Shown here: one piece after another, positions 1 to 10,207 of the stretch
Layout: the number at the start of each line of letters is the position of its first letter
Numbering within the stretch: the stretch's first letter is position 1
NCBI GenBank assembly: GCA_032622095.1
Contig: CP136067.1
Coordinates: forward strand, 804,001-868,000
DNA: 64,000 nt
Origin: Siphonodentalium dalli
Taxonomy: Eukaryota; Mollusca; Scaphopoda; Gadilida; Siphonodentaliidae
Direction: 5' to 3'
Translations under genes and position numbers: made by a program
Notes under the pieces: generated by a model
The model's database searches: none
Told to the model about the DNA's origin: nothing
The model's input: the letters and a program-made list of their open reading frames with translations, nothing else

Positions 1-395
1 TAATTAGCATGAGGTATGATAGAATAACTTCATCACAGAATTCTCATAAATTGACTTTAACCCTTCAATGATGGAGTTACCTCCCTTATTACCCCTTCCA
101 TGATGGAAGTTACCTCATAAATCGCCTTTAACCTTTCCATGACAGGAGTTAACTCCCTTATTAACCCTTCCACGACTGGAGTTACCTCCCATATTAACCC
201 TTCCATGACAGTAGTTTCCTCCCATATGTTATTGTAGTGATAATTAGAATGAGGTATGATAGAAAATAACTTCATCACAGAATTCTCATAAATCGCCTTT
301 AACCCTTCCATGACAGGAGTTTTCTCCCTTATTAACCGTTCCATGACTGGAGTTACCTCCCTTATTAACCCTTCCATGACTGGAGCTTCCTGAAA
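1..395. repeat. Tandem repeat of a MITE-B terminal tip
   Basis: A roughly 33-bp unit (TTAACCCTTCCATGAC then TGGAGTTACCTCCC) recurs irregularly. A larger direct duplication is superimposed: bases 1-60 (ATGAGGTATGATAG... CAGAATTCTCATAAAT) return at about 240-305. The unit equals the outermost bases of the MITE-B right end, which follows directly at about 370. The array therefore appears to have grown from a transposon tip. No coding content is supported; the open frames here are repeat artefacts. Confidence 0.75.
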
Positions 396-591
396 TTTTG
401 CAAAAACTCTGCCAATGCATTCTATTATACATGCAAATTGGGCTTATAATATTGACCTTGACCTTGTAAGCCAGTGCATTCTCGTATATATCCGAGGTTC
501 CCTATGGGAGACTCGCATATATAAGAGAATGCACTGGCACATGATTTTTAATACATCAAAAGCACCACTTCCATCATGAAAGTGTTAAAGA
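370..591 (-). mobile_element. MITE-B copy, reverse orientation
   Basis: Read on the minus strand it follows the MITE-B layout: a ...CATGAAAG-type tip, first hairpin (GAATGCACTGG side), an AAGGTCAAGGT spacer, a second hairpin arm, then TTTTGCAAAATTTCAGGAAGCTCC and the AAGGGTTAA tip. The CCCTTCC/GGAAGGG tips with TTAA resemble non-autonomous piggyBac-type elements. The copy is diverged and has no open reading frame. Confidence 0.6.
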
Positions 592-650
592 CCTTGTGCC
601 ATGCATTCTCTTATATATGCGAGTCTCCCATAGGAGAATGCACTGGCTCA

Positions 651-3175
651 TAAACCATATATACGAGAATGCATGGCTCATGATCTTTAATGCTGCACCA
701 TATATACGAGAATGCATGGCTCATGATCTTTAATGCTGCACCATATATAAGAGAATGCATGGCTCATGACCTTTAATGCTGCACCATATATACGAGAATG
801 CATGGCTCATGATCTTTAATGCTGCACCATATATAAGAGAATGCATGGCTCATGACCTTTAATGCTGCACCATATATAAGAGAATGCATGTCTCATGCTA
901 TTTAATGCTGCACCATATATAAGAGAATGCATGGCTCATGATATTTAATGCTGCACCATATATAAGAGAATGCATGGCTCATGATCTTTAATGCTGCACC
1001 ATATATAAGAGAATGCATGGCTCATGATATTTAATGCTGCACCATATATAAGAGAATGCATGGTTCATGACCTTTAATGCTGCACCATATATAAGAGAAT
1101 GCATGGCTCATGATCTTTAATGCTGCACCATATATAAGAGAATGCATGGTTCATGATCTTTAATGCTGCACCATATATAAGAGAATGCATGGCTCATGAC
1201 CTTTAATGCTGCACCATATATATATAAGAGAATGCATGGTTCATGATCTTTAATGCTGCACCATATATAAGAGAATGCATGGCTCATGACCTTTAATGCT
1301 GCACCATATATAAGAGAATGCATGGTTCATGATCTTTAATGCTGCACCATATATATGAGAATGCATGGTTCATGATCTTTAATGCTGCACCATATATAAG
1401 AGAATGCATGGTTCATGATCTTTAATGCTGCACCATATATAAGAGAATGCATGTCTCATGATCTTTAATGCTGCACCATATATACGAGAATGCATGGATC
1501 ATGACCTTTAATGCTGCACCATATATAAGAGAATGCATGGCTCATGACCTTTAATGCTGCACCATATATACGAGAATGCATGGATCATGATCTTTAATGC
1601 TGCACCATATATACGAGAATGCATGGATCATGATCTTTAATGCTGCACCATATATACGAGAATGCATGGCTCATGATCTTTAATGCTGCACCATATATAA
1701 GAGAATGCATGGATCATGATCTTTAATGCTGCACCATATATAAGAGAATGCATGGATCATGATCTTTAATGCTGCACCATATATACGAGAATGCTTGGAT
1801 CATGATCTTTAATGCTGCACCATATATACGAGAATGCATGGATCATGATCTTTAATGCTGCACCATATATATTAGAATGCATGGATCATGATCTTTAATG
1901 CTGCACCATATATACGAGAATGCATGGATCATGATCTTTAATGCTGCACCATATATAGGAGAATGCATGGCTCATGATCTTTAATGCTGCACCATATATA
2001 AGAGAATGCATGGCTCATGATCTTTAATGCTGCACCATATATACGAGAATGCATGGATCATGATCTTTAATGCTGCACAATATATACGAGAATGCATGGA
2101 TCATGATCTTTAATGCTGCACCATATATAAGAGAATGCATGGATCATGATCTTTAATGCTGCACCATATATACGAGAATGCATGGATCATGATCTTTAAT
2201 GCTGTACCATATATAAGAGAATGCATGGATCATGATCTTTAATGCTGCACCATATATAGGAGAATGCATGGCTCATGATCTTTAATGCTGCACCATATAT
2301 AAGAGAATGCATGGCTCATGACCTTTAATGCTGCACCATATATAAGAGAATGCATGTCTCATGATCTTTAATGCTGCAATATATATAAGAGAATGCATGT
2401 CTCATGATCTTTAATGCTGCACCATATATAAGAGAATACATGGCTCATGATCTTTAATGCTGCACCATATATAAGAGAATGCATGGCTCATAATCTTTAA
2501 TGCTGCACCATATATAAGAGAATGCATGGCTCATGATCTTTAATGCTGCACCATATATAGGAGAATGCATGGCTCATGATATTTAATGCTGCACCATATA
2601 TAGGAGAATGCATGTCTCATGATCTTTAATGCTGCGCCATATATAGGAGAATACATGGCTCATGATATTTAATGCTGCACCATATATAGGAGAATGCATG
2701 TCTCATGATCTTTAATGCTGCACCATATATAAGAGAATGCATGGCTCATAATCTTTAATGCTGCACCATATATAAGAGAATGCATGGCTCATGATCTTTA
2801 ATGCTGCACCATATATAAGAGAATGCATGGCTCATGATCTTTAATGCTGCACCATATATAGGAGAATGCATGTCTCATGATCTTTAATGCTGCACCATAT
2901 ATACGAGAATGCATGGCTCATGATCTTTAATGCTGCACCATATATAAGAGAATGCATGGATCATGATCTTTAATGCTGCACCATATATAAGAGAATGCAT
3001 GTCTCATGACCTTTAATGCTGCACCATATATAAGAGAATGCATGGCTCATGACCTTTAATGCTGCACCATATATAAGAGAATGCATGTCTCATGACCTTT
3101 AATGCTGCACCATATATAAGAGAATGCATGGCTCATGATATTTAATGCTGCACCATATATAGGAGAATGCATGTC
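651..3175. repeat. 43-bp satellite array, about 59 monomers
   Basis: The monomer (CTGCACCATATATAAGAGAA then TGCATGGCTCATGATCTTTAATG) recurs every 43 bp; start-to-start spacing was checked at 693 and 736. Variants are mostly single substitutions (TAAG/TACG/TAGG; GGCTC/GGATC/GTCTC), with one 4-bp ATAT expansion near 1220. The reverse complement of the monomer matches bases 36988-37029, the subterminal part of an ordinary MITE-B copy. Remnants of a MITE-B lie on both sides (592-650 and 3176-3290), so the array sits inside such an element. Predicted peptides from it are artefacts. Confidence 0.95.
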
Positions 3176-3290
3176 TTACAGGGTCAAGGTAATTATTGTT
3201 AGGTGCATATAGTCTCTTATATATGCGAGGCTCCATATTGGATACTTGCATATATAAGAGAATGCTAGTCTTATTTTGCCACACCCTAGC
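3176..3290 (+). mobile_element. MITE-B right part, downstream of the 43-bp array
   Basis: It carries the AGGGTCAAGGTAATTATTGTTAGG spacer and a second imperfect hairpin (CTCTTATATATGCGAGGC... / ...GCATATATAAGAGAATG). Together with the left part at 592-650 this looks like one MITE-B copy opened by array growth. It lacks the normal right tip. Confidence 0.55.
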
Positions 3291-3465
3291 AATGCTCTTG
3301 TTGCTATATAGGCTTGTGTGCTATTCCCATATTTATTCTATTCACCACCCATATTTATTCTATTCACCACCCATATTTATTCTATTCACCACCCATATTT
3401 ATTCTATTCACCACCCATATTTATTCTATTCTGCCATCGTAGGAGTGGTAGTTAAGTAGTTTGCA
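3280..3465. repeat. Dispersed repeat with an internal 22-bp tandem array
   Basis: CACACCCTAGCAATGCTCTT...TGTGTGCTATTC and the closing CATCGTAGGAGTGGTAGTT are shared with 4797-4893, so these are two copies of one dispersed repeat. In this copy a 22-bp unit (CATATTTATTCTATTCACCACC) is repeated nearly five times at 3326-3430. The other copy has only one related stretch, so the expansion is local to this copy. Confidence 0.8.
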
Positions 3466-4045
3466 ACCAATTGTACACTTTTTCATCAACTCGTCGCCTA
3501 TTCTATGCCATGGTATTACTAGTTGTCAAACATAATTCACTTTCAATATTCGTCATCATGTAGTTCGTCATGGTAAAGGCTAAAAAAAAAGGCTTTTTCA
3601 ATAACAAACACCTCTCAAAAATGTCAAACTAATTTCAAACTGACGCAAAGTTCAAAGGTCACAGTTCCGGTTGCTAGGAAAAGTATAATTTCCAGATGTG
3701 TATATTCGATAACGGGCATACATGTGAAGGAAGTGTGGTTGCGGAACGAGGAATAATTAAATATTATTCTCATTATAACTAACTTCCATATATAAGAGAA
3801 TGCATTGGCACAAGGTTCTCACACAATTTCAGGAGGCTCCAGTCATGAATTGGATGAGTAACCAGACATATTATGTTATTGGTCTGTCTATCCGTACATC
3901 TTGTCGTCCGTTCGCTTTTGGTTTCCAGATGATAACTTCAGATAGTCTCAACTGAATGGACTGAAATTTGGTAATGTTAGTTTACTAGCCCAAAATACAG
4001 GTCAAGTTAAAAGTTGGGTTCACCCCACCAATTTTCACCGAGGTT
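3466..4045. other. Non-coding stretch, only a MITE-B fragment seen
   Basis: No exon or RNA gene was recognised. At about 3785-3860 lies a diverged MITE-B right end (ATATATAAGAGAATGCATTG, then GGCACAAGG, then TTTCAGGAGGCTCCAGTCATG). The rest is unassigned AT-rich sequence. Confidence 0.5.
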
Positions 4046-4640
4046 ATGGCCCTTGTTGATGGAGATTTGGGGGTATATAGTGGAGCCCTCTGTCCGTCCG
4101 TCCGTCCTTCCGTCCGCCGTACGAACGTTTCAACTCATAACTTTGGTTTCGCTAACTCAATTCAGTTGATCTTTGGTATGCTAATAGACCAGCCGGGGGG
4201 GACAAGATTTCCCCATAACTGCGGTTTCGTCCGCCCATTTTTTCCAGAGTTACGCCCCTTTTTGGACTTAGAAAATTCAGTTTTCTGTGGCATACGAACG
4301 TTTCAACTCATAACTTTGGTTTCGCTAATTCAATTCAGTTGATCTTTGGTATGCCAATAGACCAGCCGGGGGGACAAGATTTCCCCATAGCCGTGGTTTT
4401 GTCCGCCCATTTTTTCCAGAGTTACGCCCCTTTTTGGACTTAGAAAATTCAGGTTTTCTGCTACTTTTTTTGGTTTCCAGATTTTGGATTGTTTATTTGC
4501 AAAACCCGTTTTTTTGTGTATTACCAATATCGCAATACAGGTCAAGGTAAAATTTCGGTTCAATCGGATAATTTTTGTGAGAGTTATGACCATTTTTCGA
4601 CTTAAAAAATTCATTTTTTTTATACAAAATTAAGTTTTCC
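4046..4640 (+). repeat. Mollusc-type dispersed repeat with two ~173-bp direct copies
   Basis: A GTCCGTCCGTCC run is followed by two direct copies beginning ACGAACGTTTCAACTCATAA at 4121 and 4294. Each continues through GACCAGCCGGGGGG, ATTTCCCCATA and TTCCAGAGTTACGCCCCTTT. A third, diverged piece follows (CAGGTCAAGGTAAAATTTCGG). Repeats of this style are common in bivalve genomes (from memory). The reading frames across it are not conserved between copies, so it is treated as non-coding. Confidence 0.7.
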
Positions 4641-4796
4641 ATCTATTTTTGTGGCACCAGACCAAATTTGAAGCTAATATAGAACAACATGTGGCATTTT
4701 TATAGCGCTTAACCAGAAAGTTTCTCTGATTGTACAGTCGGGGGCGTTACCTCCGCCCAGCGGTGCACTTGTTTGAATTACTATGGGCTTATATTT

Positions 4797-4893
4797 TTCC
4801 ACACCCTGGCAATGCTCTTGTTGGTATATAAGATTATGTGCTATTCACAATTCATATTCATTCCATTCTGTCATCGTAGGAGTGGTAGTTTAA
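4797..4893. repeat. Second copy of the 3280-3465 dispersed repeat
   Basis: It shares CACACCCTGGCAATGCTCTT, TGTGCTATTC and TCATCGTAGGAGTGGTAGTT with the copy at 3280-3465. It ends about 20 bp before the splice acceptor of the next coding exon, so the immediate upstream intron of that exon is repeat-derived. Confidence 0.75.
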
Positions 4894-4914
4894 TAGTTAA
4901 ACATGATGTCACAG

Positions 4915-5037
4915 TCGTAGAAGAAGAAACAATGCTGAAGGAGGTGTCCAAGGCCATCGCTGAATTACCGGGAGAGAAATTCACAATCAACAACACGGAA
5001 ACCACAGCTCAAATCTCAGAAATCGGTGTTGTTCAAT
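4915..5037 (+). CDS. Membrane protein, exon 1 visible here (SEA-like ectodomain end?)
   Basis: Internal coding exon, 123 nt, with acceptor CACAG ending at 4914 and donor GTAAGT at 5038. It enters with two bases of a split codon and leaves with one. Earlier exons lie outside the window. It encodes residues 1-40 of the visible protein (VVEEETMLKEVSK...), with a helix-like start and an N-glycosylation sequon (N25-N26-T27). The split base joins exactly to the exon at 9243. Placed before a cysteine-rich EGF-like segment and a transmembrane helix, it resembles the C-terminal part of a SEA domain, as in membrane mucins. That assignment is weak because the cleavage site and first half are not visible. 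Its 3' end has been amplified into the minisatellite that follows. Confidence 0.72.
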
Positions 5038-5645
5038 GTAAGTAAACCCTCAGAAATTGTTCAACTTCAATGTAAGTTAACCCTCACCATGGCAACCACA
5101 GCTCAAATCTCTCAAATCAACTTCTATGTAAGTTAACCCTCACCATGGCAACCACAGCTCAAATCTCTCAAATCAACTTCAATGTAAGTTAACCCTCACC
5201 ACGGTAACCAAAACTTAAATCTCACAAATCAACTTCAATGTAAGTTAACCCTCACCATGGCAACTAAAGCTGAAACCTCATGAATTGGTCAACTTCAATG
5301 TAAGTTAACCCTCACCATGACAACCAAAGGTCATATCTCATAAATCAACTTCATTGTAAGTTAACCCTCACCATGGCAACCACAGCTCAAATCTCATGAA
5401 TTGGTCAACTTCAATATAATTTATCCCTCACCATGTCAACCAAAGCCCAAATCTCCTAAATCAACTTCAATGTAAGTTGACCCTCACCATGGCAACCACA
5501 GCTCAAATCTCACAAATCAACTTCAATGTAAGTTAACCCTCACCATGGCAACTAAAGCAGAAATCTCATGAATTGGTCAACTGCAATGTAAGTTAACCAT
5601 CGCCGCGGCAAACCACAGCTCAAATCTCACAAACCAAATTCAATT
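5038..5645 (+). repeat. Minisatellite made of an exon end plus its splice donor
   Basis: About ten units of 56-59 bp follow the exon without a gap. Each has CCACAGCTCAAATCTC, then a short variable part, then TTCAATGTAAGTTAACCCTC. The genuine exon reads CCACAGCTCAAATCTCAG...GTTCAAT|GTAAGTAAACCCTC, so each unit copies about 35 bases of coding sequence, the donor site and the first intron bases. Nine further GTAAGT motifs are present (near 5071, 5128, 5184, 5240, 5300, 5356, 5471, 5528, 5588); one unit near 5413 is degenerate. Units alternate between AAATCAACTTC and GAATTGGTCAACTTC. Confidence 0.92.
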
Positions 5646-6346
5646 CTGCATATAAAATTCATAATAAGGCTGTGGGTCTTTTTACGGCACAAACAGTTGA
5701 AAAAATTTTGATTAAATCATGAATGTCTACATTACAAAAGGTCAACAATGAAAAATATTCCAGAAAACAGATTTTCAACTAAAACATTTGATTTGCATTT
5801 GGCGATGTTTGTATGTAACATTTCTTTCACTGTAACAGTAATGTTTATGTAATAACTAGGGGATTGCCCGTCACAAAATGACGGGTATATAAATGTTCTT
5901 TGTTACTTTATAGTGTCCGTGGTCATGACCAGATTCTCATTTCTATATTAGAAATGGAATGGTCATGCTTCTCTTTTTGTCCCCTGAAAATAAAATTTCG
6001 GGGGACTATTAAAATAGCCGGTGTCCGTCTGTCCGTGCGTCGTACCGTCTAGCCGTCCTTCTGTCCGACCGTCCGGAAATGGTTTCCGGATGATAACTTT
6101 AGTTTCGGTTATTAGATCAAAAGCAAATTTCATAGGTGAGTTTATCAGACCAAAATACAGGTCAAGTTCGAATATGGGTTTGCTCCGCCCATTTTTGCTA
6201 GAGTTATGGCCCTTTTTCAACTTAGAATCCTGTCAATTTCTGGTTTCCGGATGATAACTTTAGTTTGTGTGATCATATCTGAACCAAATTTGGTATGTGA
6301 GTTTATCAGCCCTATATACAGGTTAAGTTCGAATATGGGTTTGCTC
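5646..6346 (+). repeat. Unassigned sequence then a mollusc-type repeat
   Basis: Nothing is recognised up to about 5930. From 5940 a dispersed repeat runs: CCCCTGAAAATAAAATTTCG, GTCCGTCTGTCCGTGCGTC, then two direct copies of TTTCCGGATGATAACTTTAG (near 6081 and 6244). Each copy is followed by GAGTTTATCAG and TTCGAATATGGGTTTGCTCC. The second copy is interrupted at 6347 by a hAT-type element. The first copy (6160-6200) shows the uninterrupted sequence GTTTGCTCCGCCCATTTTT and so serves as the empty site. Confidence 0.65.
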
Positions 6347-7221
6347 CAGGGACCAGCCTAGACCAGATTTTCAGGGCGAAATGACTTCGCCCTACTATAA
6401 AAATAAGGCGAAGTGGCCGTTCTATAGGGCGAAGTGAGTCTACAAAATTAAATTGATCAGTACTACGACATGAGTCGCTATAGAACGAAAATAGGAGAGA
6501 TGAAATATGTCAATTAAACTTATGAAACAATGGTTGAAATATGGAGTCATTATGTTCACTTCATGACCCTAATAACTATTAATAATACCCAAACATAATT
6601 GTGAGAAGATAGCAGCATTTTATATCGTAATTGTGAGAGAATGGCAGGATTTTATTTCATATTTTTCGGTTTGTTAAAAATGCCAACAATATTTATCAAA
6701 CAGAAACGAAACGAAATCATGAACACTTTTACTGCGCTCTGTTAGTAATCCCGTTTGAAATTTTAATATGCTTCACAAATGAATTTGTTTTAAAATTTCT
6801 TTAACCAAACTCCATAGAGGGAGTGATGAATTGACACATTGTGTGAGTTATAATCTTCATTGTAAGGTGTGGTAATCACGGTAATCTAAAAATAACAACA
6901 ACCAGATTAACACTTGAGGGCCGACGATGTTTTCACAGCTGCCGGTAATCAGACTCCGTTGTCAACATGCTTCCAGATTGGAGCCTTACAGGTGTTAATT
7001 GTTTTATAACACCATGATACACCCTGATAGTGGAGTATTGTGTGCAATCACAGTTGACAGTTGTAAATTATCATAAATTATTTGGGGCATTTTGCCGAAT
7101 TTCGTCAGTCAACTTTGGAATTTTTAGGGCGACTTGAACTTCGCCCTACTGCAAAAATAAGGCGAAGCGGACGGCGCTAGGGCGAAGAAGTCGCCCACGT
7201 CGCCCTCTCGGCTGGTCCCTG
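6347..7221. mobile_element. Non-autonomous hAT-type element, 875 bp
   Basis: Terminal inverted repeats are CAGGGACCAGCC at 6347 and GGCTGGTCCCTG ending at 7221. They are flanked by an exact 8-bp duplication, GTTTGCTC (6339-6346 and 7222-7229). Subterminal AGGCGAAG/CTTCGCC motifs occur on both sides (TTCGCCCTACT...AAATAAGGCGAAG), as in hAT transposase-binding regions. No transposase frame is present. Eight-base duplications and a CAGGG start fit the hAT superfamily. The host repeat copy at 6160-6200 shows the empty target. Confidence 0.88.
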
Positions 7222-7234
7222 GTTTGCTCCACCT

Positions 7235-8790
7235 ATTTTTAGCTCAACTTACTTTGTAAGTTTGAGCTATTGCCATGGTTTGGCGTCCGTCGTCCGTGTG
7301 TCTGTCAACTTTTCCTTTGGCGCGGGCTACAGGTCGTAACTTTTGTCTGATCTTTATGAAATTTGTCATGAATGTTGACATTGACATGTAGATGGGAACG
7401 AGTCATTTTGGGGTCATTCGGCCAAAAAACATGGCCGCTGGTGGCCATCTTGGATTTCAAAATTCAATCCATTGGCGCGGGCTACAGGTCGTACTGTTCG
7501 TCTGATCATCATGAAATATATCATGGATGTTAATATTGACATGTAGATGGGAACGAGTGATTTTGGGGTTGTTCAGCCAAAAATATGGCCGCCAGCAGCC
7601 ATCTTGGATTTTACTCTTTGCATGACTAAATTCTTTGGCGCGGGCTACAGGTTGTAGCTTTGGTCAGAACTTCATGAAATTTGTCATGGATGTTAACAAT
7701 GACATGTAGATGGGAACGAGTGATTTTGGGGTCGTTCGGCCAAAAAAATGGCCGCCAGCAGCCATCTTGGATTTTACTCTTTGCATGACTAAATCCTTTG
7801 GCGCGGGCTACAGGTCGTACCTTTGGTCTGATCTTTATGAAATTTGTCATGAATGTTGATATTGACATGTAGATGGGAACAAGTCATTTTGGGGTCATCT
7901 GGCCAAAAAACATGGCCGCTGGCGGCCATCATGGATTTCAAAATTCAATCCATTGGCGCGGGCTACAGGTCGTGCTGTTCGTCTGATCATCATGAAATTT
8001 GTCATGGATGTTAATATTGACATGTAGATGGGAACGAGTGATTTTGGGGTCGTTCAGCCAAAAAACATGGCCGCCAGCAGCCATCTTGGATTTTACTCTT
8101 TGCATGACTAAATTATTTGACGCGGGCTACAGGTTGTAGCTTTGGTCAGAACTTCATGAAATTTGTCATGGATGTTAACAATGACATGTAGATGGGAACG
8201 AGTTATTTTGGGGTCGTTCGGCCAAAAATCATGGCCGCCAGCAGCCATCTTGGATTTTACTCTTTGCATGACTAAATCCTTTGGCGCGGGCTACAGGTCG
8301 TACCTTTGGTCTGATCTTTATGAAATTTGTCATGAATGTTGATATTGACATTTAGATGGGAACGAGTCATTTTGGGGTCATACGGCCAAAAAACATGGCC
8401 GCTGGCGATTTCAAAATTCAATCCATTGGCACGGGCTACAGGTCGTACTGTTCGTCTGATCATCATGATATTTATCATGGATGTTAATATTAACATGTTA
8501 ACAATGACATGTAGATGGGAACGAGTGATTTTGGGGTCGTTTGGCTAAAAAAGATGGCCGCCAGCAGCCATATTGGATTTTACTCTTTGCATGACTAAAT
8601 CCTTTGGTGCGGGACACAGGTCGTAGCTTAACCCTTTGGTCGGAACTTCATGAAATTTTTCATGAATGTTAACAATGACATGTAGATGGGAAACGAGTCA
8701 TTTTGGGGTCGTTCAGCATGACTAAATCCATTGGCACAGGCTACAGGTCGTACCTTTGATCAGATCATTATGATCAAATGACAGACATGC
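7235..8790 (+). repeat. Tandem array of ~160-bp units, about nine copies
   Basis: The family opens with a typical bivalve-style lead (AGCTCAACTTACTTTGTAAG, GTCCGTCGTCCGTGTGTCTG). Units then restart with TTGGCGCGGGCTACAGGTCG near 7317, 7471, 7635, 7797, 7955, 8119, 8280, 8428, 8602 and 8730. Each contains ATGAAATTTGTCATGGATGT, GACATGTAGATGGGAACGAG, TTTTGGGGTC and ATGGCCGCCAGCAGCCATCT. Two alternating subtypes are visible (GCATGACTAAAT versus AAAATTCAATCC before the restart). The last units are truncated. Open frames are artefacts of the repeat. Confidence 0.9.
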
Positions 8791-9242
8791 TATTTGCAGG
8801 CTTGTTTATTACTGAAAAATGAGTCAAATATTCCATCAACCTGTTTACCTGCTGTTTACCTGCTGTTTACAAAAGAATAATTGAGGTATGAACTGGATGC
8901 AACGTAATCCTTCAGGGAGATAATTTCGCTTTTTATGTCCGTCAGGTAATTGCTAATGTGGTGGGTGTTGGCCGAACAAGTTAAACTCTCTTTATATTCT
9001 AGGGAACACCATGTAGATCGGTAATGATATAAGACGTGTTCGTAGGTCCATCATGCGATTAAAAATGAAAAGCCTTTGGGGGAGGGGTGGGGCCTGTAAC
9101 ACAATATTATTTTTTTTTATCTAAAACTTATCACCAATAAATCATGTAGCCTATACTTGTGAGTCATCCAATATTTTCCACCAATAAACCTGAGTTTAAC
9201 GTGCTTGAGACTCCATCCTATATTTTATTGTTATGTTTTCAG
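8791..9242. other. Intron stretch without recognised features
   Basis: It contains a short direct repeat (CCTGTTTACCTGCTGTTTACCTGCTGTTTAC near 8840-8870) and otherwise unassigned AT-rich sequence. It ends in the pyrimidine tract and TTTTCAG acceptor of the next exon. Confidence 0.5.
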
Positions 9243-9333
9243 ACACTTTGGATTCGACCAATGAAGCATGTTCAGCTCGTTTGATCATCAATCCCTGTCA
9301 GGATGGATACAGATGTGTTGACGGTGGCTGCAT
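9243..9333 (+). CDS. Membrane protein, exon 2: four-cysteine EGF-like segment
   Basis: Coding exon of 91 nt, acceptor TTTTCAG at 9242 and donor GTATGT at 9334. Together with the split codon from 5037 it encodes residues 41-71, including C50, C59, C65 and C70 with the spacing C-x8-C-x5-C-x4-C and a CQDGYRC core. This looks like a shortened EGF-like or other small disulfide module next to the membrane. A full EGF domain has six cysteines, so either one pair is missing or the fold is different. The exon leaves with two bases of a split codon, which joins correctly only to the 14-nt exon at 10144, not directly to the transmembrane exon. Confidence 0.82.
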
Positions 9334-9599
9334 GTATGTATTCTATTATATAACACTCCCGTATGGAGCTTCACACACAGCAGACGACTGTCCTCATGTG
9401 CATAGTTCTCTCTGTCTAAGGCTCCATATAGGTGTCTGCCAATCCCGATGGACATGAGCACGCTTTTGTTAAATTAATTGTGGAATCTAAAAAATATTGA
9501 TTGATTATTGTTATTAATGTTTCAATACTGAATCTGGATATTTAATATAAGTAACTGAATCAGAAAATTATTTATATAGATAATAAATTAATCAATACT

Positions 9600-10045
9600 G
9601 GTACGAGGACAAAGACCCGAGCAGATGACAGTTATCAGTCTCTCTTTCTGGGGCTCCATAGATGAGTAGAAATAACCCTTTATCCCCCCCCCCCCCCAAA
9701 ACAGCTGTATTTAACAATCCTGTATGGTGCCTCACAAAGACCCGAGCAGACGACAGTTATCAGTCTCTCTTTCTGGGGCTCCATAGAGGAGTAGAAACAA
9801 CCCTTTATCCCCCCCCCAAACAGCTGTATTTAACAATCCTGCATGGTGCCTCACAAAGACCCGAGCAGATGAGAGTTATCAGTCTCTCTAAGTGCGGCTC
9901 CATAGATGAGTAGAAACAACCCTTTATCCCCCCTCCCAAAACAAGCTGTATTTAACAATCCCGTATGGTGCCTCACAAAGACCCGAGCAGACAACAGTTA
10001 TCAGTCTATCTTTCTGGGGCTCCATAGAGGAGTAGAAACAAGTTA
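9600..10045 (+). repeat. ~125-bp tandem repeat, four copies, with poly-C runs
   Basis: The unit AAAGACCCGAGCAGACGACA, GTTATCAGTCTCTC, TGGGGCTCCATAGA, GAGTAGAAACAACCCTTTAT, a C run and CAGCTGTATTTAACAATCC recurs four times. The poly-C run shrinks from 18 bases to a few between copies. The GAGCAGACGACA...GGGGCTCC part matches the interior and right arm of MITE-E, so this array also seems to derive from a MITE. It lies within the intron between exons 2 and 3. Confidence 0.85.
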
Positions 10046-10143
10046 TTCCCCCTCAAACCAACTATGAATTGCATGTATGGTATTTAATTGAACAACTTTT
10101 GAACTTGAAATTCATTAATCATCTTTATTTTCTCTATTTTCAG

Positions 10144-10157
10144 AGAGATAGACGAGG
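10144..10157 (+). CDS. Membrane protein, 14-nt microexon 3
   Basis: AGAGATAGACGAGG lies between a strong acceptor (CTATTTTCAG ending at 10143) and a consensus donor (GTGAGT at 10158). It takes two bases from exon 2 and gives one base to exon 4, adding residues 71-76 (I-E-I-D-E-E). Joining exon 2 directly to exon 4 shifts the frame and destroys the transmembrane helix, so the microexon is needed for a sensible protein. Its small size makes it easy for gene finders to miss. No transcript is available to prove it. Confidence 0.75.
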
Positions 10158-10207
10158 GTGAGTTATTTATTCAATATTACGCAGTGATAGAATGAACTGT
10201 TCAATTA

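Noticed and set aside
651-3175. CRISPR-like array
   Set aside because: The whole 43-bp unit is repeated with no unique spacers, the genome is eukaryotic, and the unit is explained by MITE-B.
3099-3284. Coding frames containing MHSLIY or HAFSYIW repeats
   Set aside because: They are translations of the 43-bp satellite and the shared MITE hairpin, seen in many places in all frames.
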